Shown: piece after piece, positions 6,744 to 8,710 of the stretch | Layout of the letters: the number at the start of each line of letters is the position of its first letter | Position numbering within the stretch: position 1 is the stretch's first letter | Assembly (NCBI GenBank): GCA_947073895.1 | Contig: CAMTNN010000051.1 | Coordinates: 1 to 8,710, forward strand | Direction: 5' to 3' | Length of the DNA stretch: 8,710 nucleotides | Source of the DNA: an uncultured cyanobacterium | Lineage (GTDB): Bacteria > Cyanobacteriota > Vampirovibrionia > Gastranaerophilales > Gastranaerophilaceae | Program-made: the position numbers and the translations under genes | Notes under the pieces: model-generated | Databases searched by the model: none | What the model was told of the DNA's origin: nothing | What the model saw: the letters and a program-made list of their open reading frames with translations, nothing else

Positions 6744-8710
<1,967 letters not shown>

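Overview
The window is AT-rich bacterial DNA with six protein-coding genes (two cut by the window ends) and one tRNA. The best guess for the source is an uncultured gut bacterium of the Melainabacteria/Vampirovibrionia (Gastranaerophilales type). This rests on gene style: low GC, a DapL-like aminotransferase, a small basic protein opening with an 'N..I.FKSGF' type N-terminus, and a large HD-domain protein of unknown role. It is an inference, not a demonstrated assignment.

Layout. From the left edge to about 6.56 kb everything is on the minus strand. In the direction of transcription (right to left) the order is: a 788-residue HD-domain protein, a PLP-dependent aminotransferase of the LL-diaminopimelate type, a 216-residue protein of unknown function, tRNA-Gly(GCC) with its own promoter and rho-independent terminator, a GT-C type membrane glycosyltransferase, and the N-terminal 138 residues of a 2-oxoacid:ferredoxin oxidoreductase alpha subunit. 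A 182-bp divergent intergenic region separates this group from gyrB on the plus strand, which runs off the right edge.

How the genes relate. This is mostly a string of separately promoted housekeeping genes (gyrase, tRNA, amino-acid/cell-wall metabolism, anaerobic 2-oxoacid metabolism) with two lineage-type unknowns, not an obvious operon. Good sigma70-like promoters are visible before the aminotransferase, the tRNA and the oxidoreductase. The glycosyltransferase has no room for a promoter between its Shine-Dalgarno sequence and the tRNA terminator, so it is probably expressed by read-through.

Most worth a second look: the HD protein with unassigned N- and C-terminal regions, the unknown 216-residue protein, a GyrB that carries the long insert familiar from E. 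coli GyrB, and the tRNA-terminator-CDS arrangement. I see no CRISPR array, insertion sequence, phage gene or defence cassette, and no convincing new multi-gene system.
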